From: Tenrec ecaudatus
Lineage: Eukaryota > Chordata > Mammalia > Afrosoricida > Tenrecidae
Direction: 5' to 3'
Assembly (NCBI RefSeq): GCF_050624435.1
Contig: NC_134545.1
Span: forward strand, 90,096,563 to 90,160,562
DNA length: 64,000 nucleotides
Positions within the stretch are counted from its first letter, which is position 1. Each line of letters opens with the position of its first letter. A program made the translations under genes and the position numbers. Positions 34,040-45,110 of the stretch are shown piece by piece. The notes under the pieces were generated by a model, which had not been told where the DNA came from, searched no databases, and worked only from the letters and a program-made list of their open reading frames with translations.

Positions 34040-34480
34040 GCAGTTAGCAACATCAAATATTGTATTTCAAATCTGCTGCACAAGACCTCTTTAAAGAGCA
34101 GAGATGTCCCTTTGAAGACTAAGGTGTGCCCGACCCAAGCCATGGTAGTTTTAATTGCTTCCCATGCTCGTGAAAACTGGACGAGTAAGGCAGACCATAG
34201 AAGGACCGATTCATTTGTGTTAAGGTGTTGGAGAAGCACTTTGAAAGTACCCTGGCCTGCTAACCAAACAAGCAGACCTGTCTTAGAAGATGTACAGCCA
34301 AGGTGCCCCTAGAAGTGAGGATGGCAAGACTTTATCTCACATACTTTGAGCATGCTATCAGGAGAGAACAGTTCCTAGAGGAGGACATCGTGCTTGGGAG
34401 AGTGGAGGGTAGGACAAACAGAAAAAGAGGCCCAGCAAGGAGATGGACTGACACAGTGGCTGCTAATTATAGATTCTTAA
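34040..34480 (+). mobile_element. RTE (BovB-like) LINE, 3' ORF fragment
   Basis: CAAATCTGCTGCACAAGACCTCTTTAAAG, GACTAAGGTGTGCCCGACCCAAGCCATGG, CTCACATACTTTGAGCATGCTATCAGGAGAG, and GGACTGACACAGTGGCTGC near 34446. This is the RT C-terminal region of RTE, in the plus direction, with indels. The frames at 34025-34488 are pieces of the dead ORF. Confidence 0.85.
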
Positions 34481-34499
34481 TGTTGTGATCATTTTGGGG

Positions 34500-34690
34500 G
34501 AAGCTTGCTGTGTGACAAGTAATAGTTAACTAATTTTACATTTGCTACCTTATTATAATCTCCTTTTTACGCTGACTCCAAAATAACTACATACATTGTC
34601 CTGAATCAAAGATTAGCTATCGGCAACATAGGGATTTGAACCTGAGTTGCTTGACTCTAGAACCAATATGATGCTGCACTGTTCTATTTT
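34500..34690 (-). mobile_element. MIR SINE, antisense
   Basis: GGGATTTGAACCTGAGTTGCTTGACTCTAGAACC matches the antisense MIR tRNA-like head (GGATTCGAACCCAGG...CTGACTCCAGAGCC). Earlier blocks fit the MIR body. Confidence 0.65.
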
Positions 34691-35759
34691 TAAAACATAA
34701 ACTCAAGATGTTAAAACTGATTTTATTTTAGAAGAGATCATCCATAATCATTGGTTTTTATTTTTGTCATTTTCTCGCACATTTTCTGTAACCACATTAT
34801 CCGGGAATTGAGACCAGCCACTCTCAGTTTGCCTCGTGCTATCCTTTGGGGTCTCTTGGTGAAGGAGACTCTAGGCTCTGTGTCAAATTAGGAAAGGAGA
34901 AGAGATGGACTTTAATTAAGCACCAGAGATCTTTCTCCATAACAATAAGCAAAGGTGGATCGACTCTAGGGATGTGCTCATCACAAACATGCATGAAGGA
35001 TACACAGAAACCACTACATTTGCCTAGTAAGAGAGCAGAGGGGAAATTAGAAGAGAATTCAAGCCAGGTGGGCAATATTACCTGCTGTTTTTCTCATTAC
35101 AGTTAGGGCTGAGATTGGACATGAATTGGTAGATGTGAATCTTCTTCAATGACTGTTCCCAAGGTATGATTTTCACCCTCTCTGTTTAAAGAGAAACCTT
35201 TTATTTGATGCAAAATAGCCTTTAAAGTCAATTTGTATACTTCCCCCCCCAAAAAAGAAAAGAATAAATAAAAAACAGTTTCAATTCTAATATTTGAGAA
35301 AAAATAGAGCCCTGCTTGATTTTTAAAACCTTCTTACATTCAGGAAATTGCAAATATAGTGTATATAAATACCATGTACCTCTAACTTAGTTTTCCCAAG
35401 GCTTACATCTTACAAAATTATAATATAGTATCAAAATCATGAACTTAATATTGGTGCATTATGTGTGTATAGCTCTATATCACTCTATCACATTTATATA
35501 TTTGTGTAACCATGGCTACCATCAAGATACAGAACTATTTCATTGTGTTTCTCTGTACTGTTTCTGAGCACATCTTCCTGTATTGCAATTTTAGTGATTG
35601 TACTCAATGCTACAGTATACATAACTTTTCAAGTCTAAAGATATTAACATGTTACCAGTTTGAATAAAGTGTTAAATTCATACCTTCATTTATACTATAA
35701 TCTTACTAAATATTTATTCAAAATATGTTGCAAACCACATTGTTAATATTGTTAGGAGT
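34691..35759. other. unassigned AT-rich segment
   Basis: No recognised feature. The overlapping frames at 34839-35106 have no motif. Confidence 0.35.
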
Positions 35760-37302
35760 CATCTAGTCTAGTTATTTCTGGCTCAGAAACTATGCACAAC
35801 AGAACAAAACACCGCCTGCCCCTGGACTAACCTCACGACTGTTAATACTTTGAGACCATTGCGGGAGCTATCTTGTAGATGATCCTCTTTTTCTCTGACC
35901 CGTATCTGTCTATACCTAGGGATTGGGCCCTTTTGAAAAAATGTCCAAAGTATATAAGACAAAGTCCATCCTCAGCCTTAAGGAACCTTCGACTGTACTT
36001 CTTCCAAATCAGATTTGTTTATTCTCTGACAATTCCAGAGTGTGCTCAATGTTCTTTCCGAAGACCACAATTAAACAATAGCACTTTTTCTCAAGTTGTT
36101 ATTCATTGTCCAGTTTTTTCACACCCATGAGGTGATTGAAAAATACTGTGAAGAGAGCTTTGCCCTTGAACATGTCAAACATGTCCTTGGCAGCAGCTGT
36201 GCCCAATGCTTTCTTGTCTGCTGCTTCTGTGAGCATTCACTGTGGACTTCAGGGAAATGGGATCCTTGACAACTTTAATCTTCCCTCCTTTGATCTTTGC
36301 ATTGCCTTTTTGTCCAGTTGGGAGATTTCAGTTTTGTTCACATTGAGTTGTAATTCAAGTGGCCTCTGTATTCTTTGATGATCACCAGGAAATGCTGCAA
36401 GCCCTCTTGGTGTTCGGCAAGCACGCTTGCGTCATCACGACATTGCAGTTGTTGCTGAGCCTGCCTCCAGTTCTGATGCTCAGCCTTTCTCCTTATAGGG
36501 AGGCTTTCCCGAGTATTTGCTTAGATTACGGATCGAATAATATGGTGACTGGATATAACTCTGATGTTAAAACATTAAATACCCCATTATTCTTTGCAAA
36601 CATCTGTGTTTTGCTCTACATACAGGTTGCCCATGAACACAGTGACGTTTTGTGGTATTCCCATTATTATTACCCTTATCTGTAGGTTTATTTGCTTGCT
36701 TGCTTGCTTTATTGTGATCTACAAAGTAGCACTCATTTGTGTAGTCAATAAAACACAAGTAACCTTCCTTCTGGTATTTTCGGATTCCTTCAATAATATC
36801 AGTTCATGAGCAAAATTAAGAATTCCTATCCATCACAAAGTTGTTCATATTTGTTTTGATCACCACAGTTGAAAGCTTTTGCATAACCAATAAAACACAG
36901 TAAATCCCTTTCTATTAAGCAGTTTTCATCCAAGATCCATCTGACATTAGCAATGACAGCCTTCATTCCATGACCACTTCTGAATGTGACATCCATTTCT
37001 GCTACTTCCTTAATAAATCCCGATAATTATGAATATTGTCTGTGCGTTCTGTGTGGTCATTGCAGTGAAGTAGAGTGCAGTGGGAGGAATGATTGTTGTC
37101 AGAATAGATAAAGAAAGATGTAGGCTGTAGGCATGTCTGACATTTGTGGCAATAGAGAAGCCAGAGAAGGTGAGATATGTCCCATTCCCACCAGTTTTCT
37201 AATATTGAGCATCTAGTCCATCTCTATCCACAAATGTAGTAGGTTTGATTCCTGTGTATTTTATTTGATGAAGCTCATGCTTATAGTAACTACTCATATG
37301 GT
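35760..37302 (-). mobile_element. RTE (BovB-like) LINE, antisense, 3' to middle part
   Basis: Antisense RTE from its 3' end rightward: ACTATGCACAACAGAACAAAACACC, AAGTATATAAGACAAAGTCC, GTACTTCTTCCAAATCAGATTTGTT, GTCAATAAAACACAAGTAACCTTCC and GATCCATCTGACATTAGCAATGACAG. Then, after an internal deletion, comes endonuclease-region text (GTTTGATTCCTGTGTATTTTATTTGATGAAG). The copy continues at 39315 after a LINE insertion. Confidence 0.85.
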
Positions 37303-37317
37303 TTAAAAATATATTTG
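37303..37317. repeat. target-site duplication, left copy
   Basis: TTAAAAATATATTTG here pairs with ATTAAATATATTTG at 39301-39314. They bracket the LINE insertion, and the RTE sequence is continuous across them. Confidence 0.7.
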
Positions 37318-39300
37318 TGTTGTGGAAGTACTCGAGTCGAGGTCCAATGTCCATCTGCAACTTTAATTCTTAACATATAGATATGAGTACATAGTTCCCC
37401 TCTAATTGTATATATATATTTACATATGTACATGCCGGTATTTAGACCTCTATAAATGTCCTTCACCTCCTGGTTCTTTCCTCTATTTCCCTTTACTTTC
37501 CTCTTGTCCCACCATCCTATTGGGCCTTCATCCCAGTTTAGCAATTCCTTGCCACTACATTGCCCTTGATTAAGCCCCACTAGGCATCCTACGCCCTTCT
37601 TTCCATAGATTTAAGTTCACTTGCTGTTCCCTTGTCCTTGGGTTGGTTCCCCACACCCACCCCCTTTCCTTTCTCCCCCCCTCCTTCTCCCATGTCCCCC
37701 TGGAGCCCTTGGTCCCGTTCTTTTCATTTCTGAATTATTTACCCTGCCTATATTATCTAGATAGATATGCAAATACATTAATAAGTGCGAAAACCAGGCA
37801 AAGCCAAATAAAACAACAAAGGGAAGTCAAGACCAACCAAACAACAACAACAAAACAAAAAAGCATCAACAACAACAAAAAGCCACTGACAAAAATGGAA
37901 GAACCTATAAACAGTTCAAGGTCTGTTTGTTGGCCTTAACGAGTGTTTTCCAGTCCAGCTTGATGGGCTGCCACACTCTGTTTCCAAAGTCTATGTTTTA
38001 TATGCCCCGGGGATTTCATCACTTTGCTCCTCTTGCTGCTCTGTTGGATGCCCTTATTGTTTTGCCCCAGCATGATGGGGTCAGATTGTGCACAATTCCC
38101 ACACTGTGTCTCAAGTGTTCTCTCCCGCAGCATTATGGTTTAGTGAGAGATGTTGTGTCTCATGGTGGAGCTGGCCCTGTGGTCCTCTTGCATTGTCTGC
38201 TCCGAGCAGGAATATCGTTCTCAGGACTTGGTGGACCAGTATTCTGTGATGCTCACCTTCCCTACATGATCGCTGAAGACAAAATTGGTCAATAAACAAA
38301 TGTGGTAAAGAAAGCTGATGGTGCCCAGCTATCAAAAGATGTAGTGTCTGGGGTCTTAACAGCTTGAAGAAACAATAGCTGCCATCTAGCTTGGAAGCAA
38401 CAAAGTCCACATGGAAGAAGCACACCAGACTGTATGATCATGAGGTATTGATGGGATCAGGTGTCAGGCATCTAAGACCCAGAACAAAATCATATCCAAT
38501 GTGAATTGGGGCTGGGTGGGCATGGCGTGGAGACCCAGTGCCCATCTGTAGACAATTGGACATCCTTTCACAAAGAGGTCACAGGGAAGAGATGAACAAG
38601 TCAGGGTGTAGTATAGCATCAATGAAATACACAACTTTCCTCAAGTTCTTTGGTGCTTCCTTCCCCCAACTACCATGACCTCAGTTCTACCTTACAAATC
38701 AGATTAGACCAGACATGCACACAGCTACAGATAAGAGCCCACAACACAGGGAATCTAGGATAGATAAACCCATCAGGGCCAACAATGAGCATAGACATAC
38801 CACGAGGATTAGGGGAGGGTGACTGGAGAAAGGGGGAATTGATCACAAGGATTAACCTATACCACTCTCCCAGGGGGACAAACAAAGGAAAAGTGGGTGA
38901 GGCATGATATAGGATGATGTAAGATATGAAAATAATAATCTATAGCTTATTTAGGGTTCATGAGGGAGGACAGGCAGGGAAGGGAGGGGGAAGAAATGGG
39001 GAGTTGATATCAGGGGCTCAAGTGGGAAGATAATGCTTTAAAAATGATGATGGCAGCATATGTGCAAATATGCTTGACACACTGGATGAATATATGGATT
39101 ATTATAAGGGATGTAAGAGTCCCCAATAAAAGTATTAAGAAAAGAAAAACAAAAAAGAGCGGTGTGAAGTAAAAGAGTAATGGATAAGAGAGTCTGCAGC
39201 CTCTACCCAAGTAAAATGCCCTTTAAGATGTAAATAATAACACAATGTATGTATGTATGTATGTATTGTGATTAGAGCTGGATGAGCCCTCAGTAAAATG
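37318..39300 (+). mobile_element. LINE (probably L1) 3' region with 5' inversion, inserted in RTE
   Basis: The part 37318-38240 is in the same orientation as the antisense copy at 43080-44010 (GGTCCAATGTCCATCTGC, TTTAGACCTCTATAAATGTCC, GGCTTGGTGGGCC-like). From about 38242 the sequence turns to sense (GTGATGCTCACCTTCCCTAC, AAAGAAAGCTGATGGTGCCC) and ends CCCCAATAAAAGTATTAAG plus an A-rich run at about 39155. The two halves meet at adjacent consensus positions, the signature of twin priming. A second short 3' tail (39180-39300, GAGCCCTCAGTAAAATG) follows before the target duplication. Confidence 0.8.
39245..39266. repeat. (ATGT)n microsatellite in LINE tail
   Basis: Five ATGT units expand a GTATGTATG present in the LINE 3' end consensus. 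Confidence 0.85.
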
Positions 39301-39314
39301 ATTAAATATATTTG

Positions 39315-39590
39315 CAACAATAAGTCATTAGTGATACCAAACTCTTTCATGGGACCTCTAGTGATATTTCTAACACTGATGCTATATTTTCCAACTACCA
39401 ATCCTTAAAATTGTTTCATCCCAAAGATCAATTTCAGACTGCAGAAGTTCATTTTACTATTCCTTCATCATGAACTTTAGTGATGGGTGCATGCATGGTA
39501 TTCCTTATAGGTGTAAAGTGTTATTCTATCACTGAAAGCTGTCCCCTCAATGTGGTTAACCTTGGTTACATGGAGGGTGCTAAGCTTTTA
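39315..39590 (-). mobile_element. RTE (BovB-like) LINE, antisense, endonuclease part
   Basis: CTATATTTTCCAACTACCAATCC, GATCAATTTCAGACTGCAG and TTATTCTATCACTGAAAGCTGT are antisense to the 5' (AP endonuclease) part of the RTE ORF. They continue the copy that stops at 37302. Confidence 0.75.
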
Positions 39591-41320
39591 AGGAATGTAT
39601 TGATGGGACATGATTCAAAATTAGAAGAAACATCACCACACATTGACATGAATAAAGTTCAGTATCCTAGGCATTAGTGATATGAGTAGAGTTGTCTTAG
39701 TTATCTTTAAGCAGACAATTATATGGTTTATTACTATGCTGAGAATGACTAATTTAAGAGGGATGATTCACAGTCCTCACCAAAAAAGAACATTAAAAGA
39801 TCTACATTGAAGTCCAATACAGTCTGTCATAGAATAATATCCAAAAATAGAAAGACCACTTAATATGACCATTATTCAAATTTGTGCAATAAGCATTTAA
39901 AGCCAATGATAGAAAAATAAAAAATTCTAAAGGATACTTCTGTCTGAAATTCATCAAATAAGCTATCAGGATACATTAATTGTAATGCAAAAGTTGGAAA
40001 AAGAGAGGAAGGGTCTAATAATTGAAAAATCTAGCCTTGGTGATAAAAATGAAGCTGGAAGTTATATGATAGGTTTTTACAAGGTCAATAGTTTCTTTTT
40101 TGAAAATACTGTTTTCCACTATAAATACTGACTGTACTTGTGGATCTCACCAGATATAATCCACCAGTAACCAACTGATGAGATCTATCAGAACAGACAA
40201 GGGAAAAGCTCACTAAAACCAGCCCAAGAAAGGCTAGGGGCTGACTGTGGAACAAATCATCAATTGCTCACATGCAAGTTTAGGTTGAATTGAAAGCACA
40301 TTTGGAAAAATCCATGAAAAACAAAATATAATCCTGAATATTCCCACCTGAACTTGGAGACCATCTCAGGAATGGATTTGCTGCATTCAACACCGATAAC
40401 TGAAAGCTAGAGGAGTTGTGGGATGAGATCAAGAACATCATACTTGAAGAAGCAAATACACATGAAAAAGATATGGAAGAAAAAATAAGAAAGACTAACA
40501 TGAATGTTAAAAGTGACCCTGAAGGTTAGCCCAGAACGTAAGAGTAGCTAAATCAGTGGAAGAAGTGATGAAGTAAGAGCTGAATGGAAATTCTCAAAGG
40601 GAAGCTCAAGAAGTCAAAGCAAAACATTATATGAAAATTCAAAGACTTGGAGTTCAAAAACAAAAAGGAAGGTATGCTCAGCATTTTGTAAGGTGAAGTA
40701 ACTGAAGAAAAAAAATTCAAGCATCAAGTTGTAATATTGAAGGCTTCTATGGGCAAATTATTGAACAATGGATGAAACAAAAATAATTGGTTGATGTTAA
40801 ACCATTCCAAGAGGTAGCATGTGGTAAAGAACTGATGATAATAAAAGAAGATGCTCAAGCTGCACTGGCCATTGGCAAAACACAAGTTTCCAGGAATGGA
40901 TGGCATACAAATTGAAATGTTTCAACAAACGAACGGAGCATTGGAAACACCTCTTTTATATTCCAAGAATTTTATAAGCTAGTTATCTGGCAACCGATCA
41001 GAAGAGATTCATATCTATGCCTATTCTGAAGATAGGTGACTCAAAAAATGAAGAAATTATGACATTAATTATGTCATAACAAGGACATTAAAATCACATG
41101 CAAGTAAAATTTTGCTGAAGACAATTCAATAATTATTGTAGCAGGGCATCTTAAAAAGAGTCCCCAGAAATTCAAACTGGATTCAAAAGAGCACCTGGAA
41201 AGTGGATTATCATTGCTGACGTCACATGATTGTGGCTGAAAGCAACAAAAGATCAGAAAGACACCAGAGAGAGTCATCTGAAAGAACACATTAATGCAGA
41301 CGGGCAAAAATCTCGAAGAA
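39591..41320 (+). mobile_element. RTE (BovB-like) LINE, endonuclease to RT core
   Basis: Sense text from TATCCTAGGCATTAGTGATATGAG (39663) through GCCTTGGTGATAAAAATGAAG, GGGGCTGACTGTGGAACAAATCATCAATTGC (40236), GGATGAGATCAAGAACATCATAC, AAACACAAGTTTCCAGGAATGGATGGC (40878, the RT region), GTAAAATTTTGCTGAAGAC and ATCATTGCTGACGTCACATG (41211). It has many stops and indels. It overlaps the content of the antisense copy, so it is a separate insertion. Confidence 0.85.
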
Positions 41321-42084
41321 GTTAATCATGGAAATTCATAATTTATGGAAATTATATGCATGGGTATTTTGCACATCATAAGTCCTTATCATAGCTACAT
41401 ATGCAGGGGCTTCATCATAGAGGAAGCTTATAGGAATTCATCAAGTCGGGGTGTAAGTATCATTATTTTATAAAATATTGCAAATAATTCTAATGTGTAA
41501 TCAAGAAAAAGATACATAGATGGAAAATTAGCTTCTCTTTATAGAACTTTGTAAAACATAATGTAATCCTAAATAATGAAGATTATGTCTGCTCCTATTT
41601 CAGCAAAAAGGCAATATACTTTTCTAATGCATGTGTTAATATTACCACAAAGCTAATTTATTTTCAAGTGAACAAGACATATTTACAGATTCATTACATA
41701 ACACCTGATTGAAATTGGTGTTAAAAGAGTGCATGATTGCTCATTAGAAGAATTTTTGGAAATGATAAATTCTGATGATCATGAGCTAGTAAACCAACCT
41801 TGACATTGTTAATATTGTTTTGAACATTATATTTATAGAATTATAAGCATAATTAGTATGTTTTACTAAATTTAAATACCATAAAATAGATCTTACTATC
41901 ATTAAATGCTATAACATGTTCTTGATTATGATGGTTGAAATTTTGTGGCTAAGAAGACATTATTTTATATCGTGTCATTTTTATAAGTTTTAATGTAATC
42001 TGGAAGGATTTGTTTTATATTTAAGATAAAAGCTCTAAGTAGTTCTGAGAGAAAGTAAAACCTTTTTGCTATAAAGTAATAGAA
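41321..42084. other. unassigned AT-rich sequence
   Basis: No recognised feature. Confidence 0.35.
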
Positions 42085-42170
42085 ACTTACATTAAATAAG
42101 AAACGGACAGACTATTGTTTCTCGATATATCCTCCAGCTAGGTCTATACAATTTTGAAGTGTTTTCTTTC

Positions 42171-44418
42171 TTTTTTTTAATAGTTTTTGGGGCTCATACA
42201 ACTCGTAACACAATCCATACATACATCAATTGTGTAAAGCACATTTACACATTTGTTATCCTCATCATTCCCAAAATTTTTGCTCTCGACATAAGCCCCT
42301 GGCATCAGCTCCTCATTTTTTCCTCCTCCCTCTCTGCTCCCCGCTCCCTCATGAACCCTTGATCATTTAGTATTTTGTCATATCTTACACTGTCTGATGT
42401 CTCCCTTCACCCACTTTTCTGTTGTCTGTCCCCCAGGGAGGAGATTACTACCCCACCCTCAAGGTATCGCCACTCTCGCCAATGGTCCTGAAGGGATCAT
42501 CTGTTCTGGATTCCCTGTGTTTCCAGTTCCTATCTGTAGCAGTGTACATCCTCTGGTCTAGCCAGATTTGTAAGGTAAAATTGGGATCATGATAGTGGGG
42601 TGGGTGGTGGGGAGGAGAGAAAGCATTTAGGAACTGCAGGAAAGTTGTATGTTTCATAGTTGCTACCCTGCACTTTGACTGGCTCACCTCCTCCCCACAA
42701 CCCTTCAGTAAGGGAATGTCCAGTTGCCTACAGATGGGCTTTGGGCCCCCACTCCATACTCCCCCCTCATTCACAATGATATGATTTTTGGTTCTTTGAT
42801 GCCTGATAACTGATCACATCATGATCACATAAGCTAGAACTTCATGATCACACAGGCTGGTGTGCTTCTTCCATGTGGATTTTGTTACTTCTGAGCTAGA
42901 TGGCTACTTGTTTTCCTTCAAACCTTTAAGACCCCAGATGCTAAATCTTTTGATAGCTGGGCTCCATCAGCTTTCTTCACCACATTTGCTTATGTACCCG
43001 CTTTGTCTTTAGCGATTGTGTTGGGAAGGTGAGCATCATGGAATGCCAGTTTAATAGAACAAAGTATTCTTGCATTGAGGGAGTACATGAGTGGAGGCCC
43101 AATGTCCATCTGCTGCCTTAATAATAAACCTGTAAATATATGTATGTAGATTTATTTCCGTAACATCCTATATAAATATATTTGCATGTGTACATGCATG
43201 TATTTAGACCTCTATAAATGTCCTTTGCCTCCTAGATCTTGCCTCTATTTCCCTTTATTTTCCTCTTGTCCCACTATCATGCTCAGCCTTCATTTGCATT
43301 TCAGTAATTCCTCTGTTACATTACCCTTGATCACACCCTACCTACCAGGCCTCATACACCCTCCTCACCACCGATTTGGATCACTTGTTGTTCCCTTGTC
43401 CCTGGGTATGTTAACACTGCTTCCTTTCCCCCAACTTCCCCCTCTCCCATATTCCCCCGGACTGTTGGTCCCACTGTTTTCTCCTCCAGATTGTTCATCC
43501 AGCCTATCTTATTTAGACAGACATGCAGAGATAATAACATGCACATAAACAAGACAGGGCAAAACCAAGCAACAAAAGAAAACAAAATAACAACAACAAG
43601 CTAATGACAAAAAACAAAAACACAACACAACAACAAAAAAGAAAAACTTGTAGTTAGTTCAAGGACTGTTTGTTGACCTTTAGGAGTGTTTTCCAGTCGA
43701 GTCTGATGGGGTGCCAAGCCCTGGCCCCAAAGTCTATTTTTGGTATTCCTTGGGGACGTCAATGCTCTGTTCCCCTTGCTGTTCTGTTGCACGCCCTTAG
43801 CATTTTGCCTCAGTGTGGTGGGATCAGATCGGTTGCAATTCCCACACTGTGTCTCCAGTGTTGTCCCCTGTAGGGCTATGGGTCATTGAGGGATGTCATG
43901 TCTCATAGTGGGCCTGGCCATGTGGTCATACTGTGGATTCGCTGCTCTGAGTAGGAATATCATCCTCAAGGCTTGGTGGGCCAGGATGTGCTCCCCTCTC
44001 TTTTCCTCCCCCTTCATTTGCTCCCGTGTGCTCTGATCACCATGTCCCTTTTCCAGAGCTGCAGATTCAGCGCTGTCTTCTGAAATAAATTCTTCTGGGA
44101 GAGGGGTAGGTGTCCATGTAGTTGGGATTGGGGCTGGCCCCTCAGACCTCTCTAATTGGTTCCTTACTCCATGCCAGCATGTTGCATTCACACCGGGTTG
44201 AAGTCTGGTCCCTCTTTCCCTATTGAAATGTAAGTATTACCCTCCCCTTTGGTGGATTAGTGCCCTGTTTCCCCACTACCCATTTCTTTATTATTTTTTC
44301 CTCCACCCCCTCCTTTTTTGTTGGCTACCATATGCATCCTGGATTTGGTCTGGCCCCTACCCTACTACCTGGTCCTTTCCCCAGGAATGTTTTTATACAG
44401 TAGCTTTTTCCCTGTGCC
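42171..44418 (-). mobile_element. LINE (probably L1) 3' region, 2.25 kb, inserted in mariner
   Basis: On the plus strand it begins with a T-rich tail (TTTTTTTTAA) and antisense 3'-end text: GGGGCTCATACAACTCGTAACACAATCC, TTCACCCACTTTTCTGTTGTC and CTCTGGTCTAGCCAGATTTGTAAGG. It goes on through GCTGGGCTCCATCAGCTTTC and a CAA-rich stretch at 43550-43650. Flanking TGAAGTGTTTTCTTTC (42155-42170) and TGAAGTCTGTTTTCCATC (44419-44436) look like an aged target duplication. No ORF2 is recognisable; the 5' end is truncated. It is the longest uninterrupted copy of this family here. Confidence 0.8.
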
Positions 44419-44662
44419 TGAAGTCTGTTTTCCATCCCTGAAAAATTCTGCACTCTTTGATTCACATCACATAAAAATGGCAGATATTTTTCATATTGTG
44501 TTTCTTTAAAATATTCTTTCATCTTTGGGACTTAGAAGAAGTCTGAAGGGGTATGATCAAGGCTGTATGATTGATGTGCTTCAGTTTCCCAACACAAACC
44601 CTGTCAAACAGCCCTTAACAGCTACCCGGGTGAAAAGCACAAGTGCATTGTCCTTTTAGAAA

Positions 44663-44733
<71 letters not shown>
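44663..44733. repeat. (GATA)n microsatellite
   Basis: About 17 uninterrupted ATAG units, sitting inside the mariner transposase just upstream of the DNALVLF segment. Confidence 0.96.
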
Positions 44734-44734
<1 letters not shown>

Positions 44735-45110
44735 GTGCAACTTTCCTGGCCTTTTGGTCACCAATGCTATTTTCAATTTTCTGAAAACATTCTTTCTGAT
44801 AAGTCTCAGGTGACGTATGTTATCTTATAAAATCTATTTCCCCTTTGTCAACTCCAAAAACAGTGACCATAACTTTCATGGATTGTGTCTGTTCTTGAGT
44901 GTAACAGGCTCACTAAGTTTTATTGGAAATTTTCACATTAGGCTTTATTTTTAAGGCACCCTAAGGACACCAACACAAGTGTCTTACTGAGAGAACGGGT
45001 CTGCAGCTATTCACTAATTTCAGAGACACGTCTATGCATGCTCTGTTGGAAATAAATCCATGCACGTATGAACTGGAACCATAGTAACAATACAATTTTT
45101 AACTTGCTAT

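Larger units (their letters stand above)
42085..45110 (-). mobile_element. Mariner (Tc1/mariner) element, interrupted by a LINE
   Basis: Two outer parts (42085-42170 and 44419-45110) form one antisense mariner. On the minus strand, 44640-44460 reads DNALVLF then, about 30 residues on with one frame change, HQSYSLDHTPSDFF.VPKMKEYFK, which aligns with the mariner D34D catalytic block. Further upstream, TVFGVDKG near 44865 matches the segment holding the first catalytic Asp. Stops and shifts make it dead. The insertion at 42171-44418 and a GATA microsatellite within the transposase add to the damage. The end TATGAACTGGAACCATAG is shared with the copy at 29190. Confidence 0.8.

Noticed and set aside
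37643..38295. 98- and 122-residue plus-strand frames
   Set aside because: They lie in the inverted 5' part of a LINE 3' region; C-rich composition gives the Pro/Leu-rich translation.
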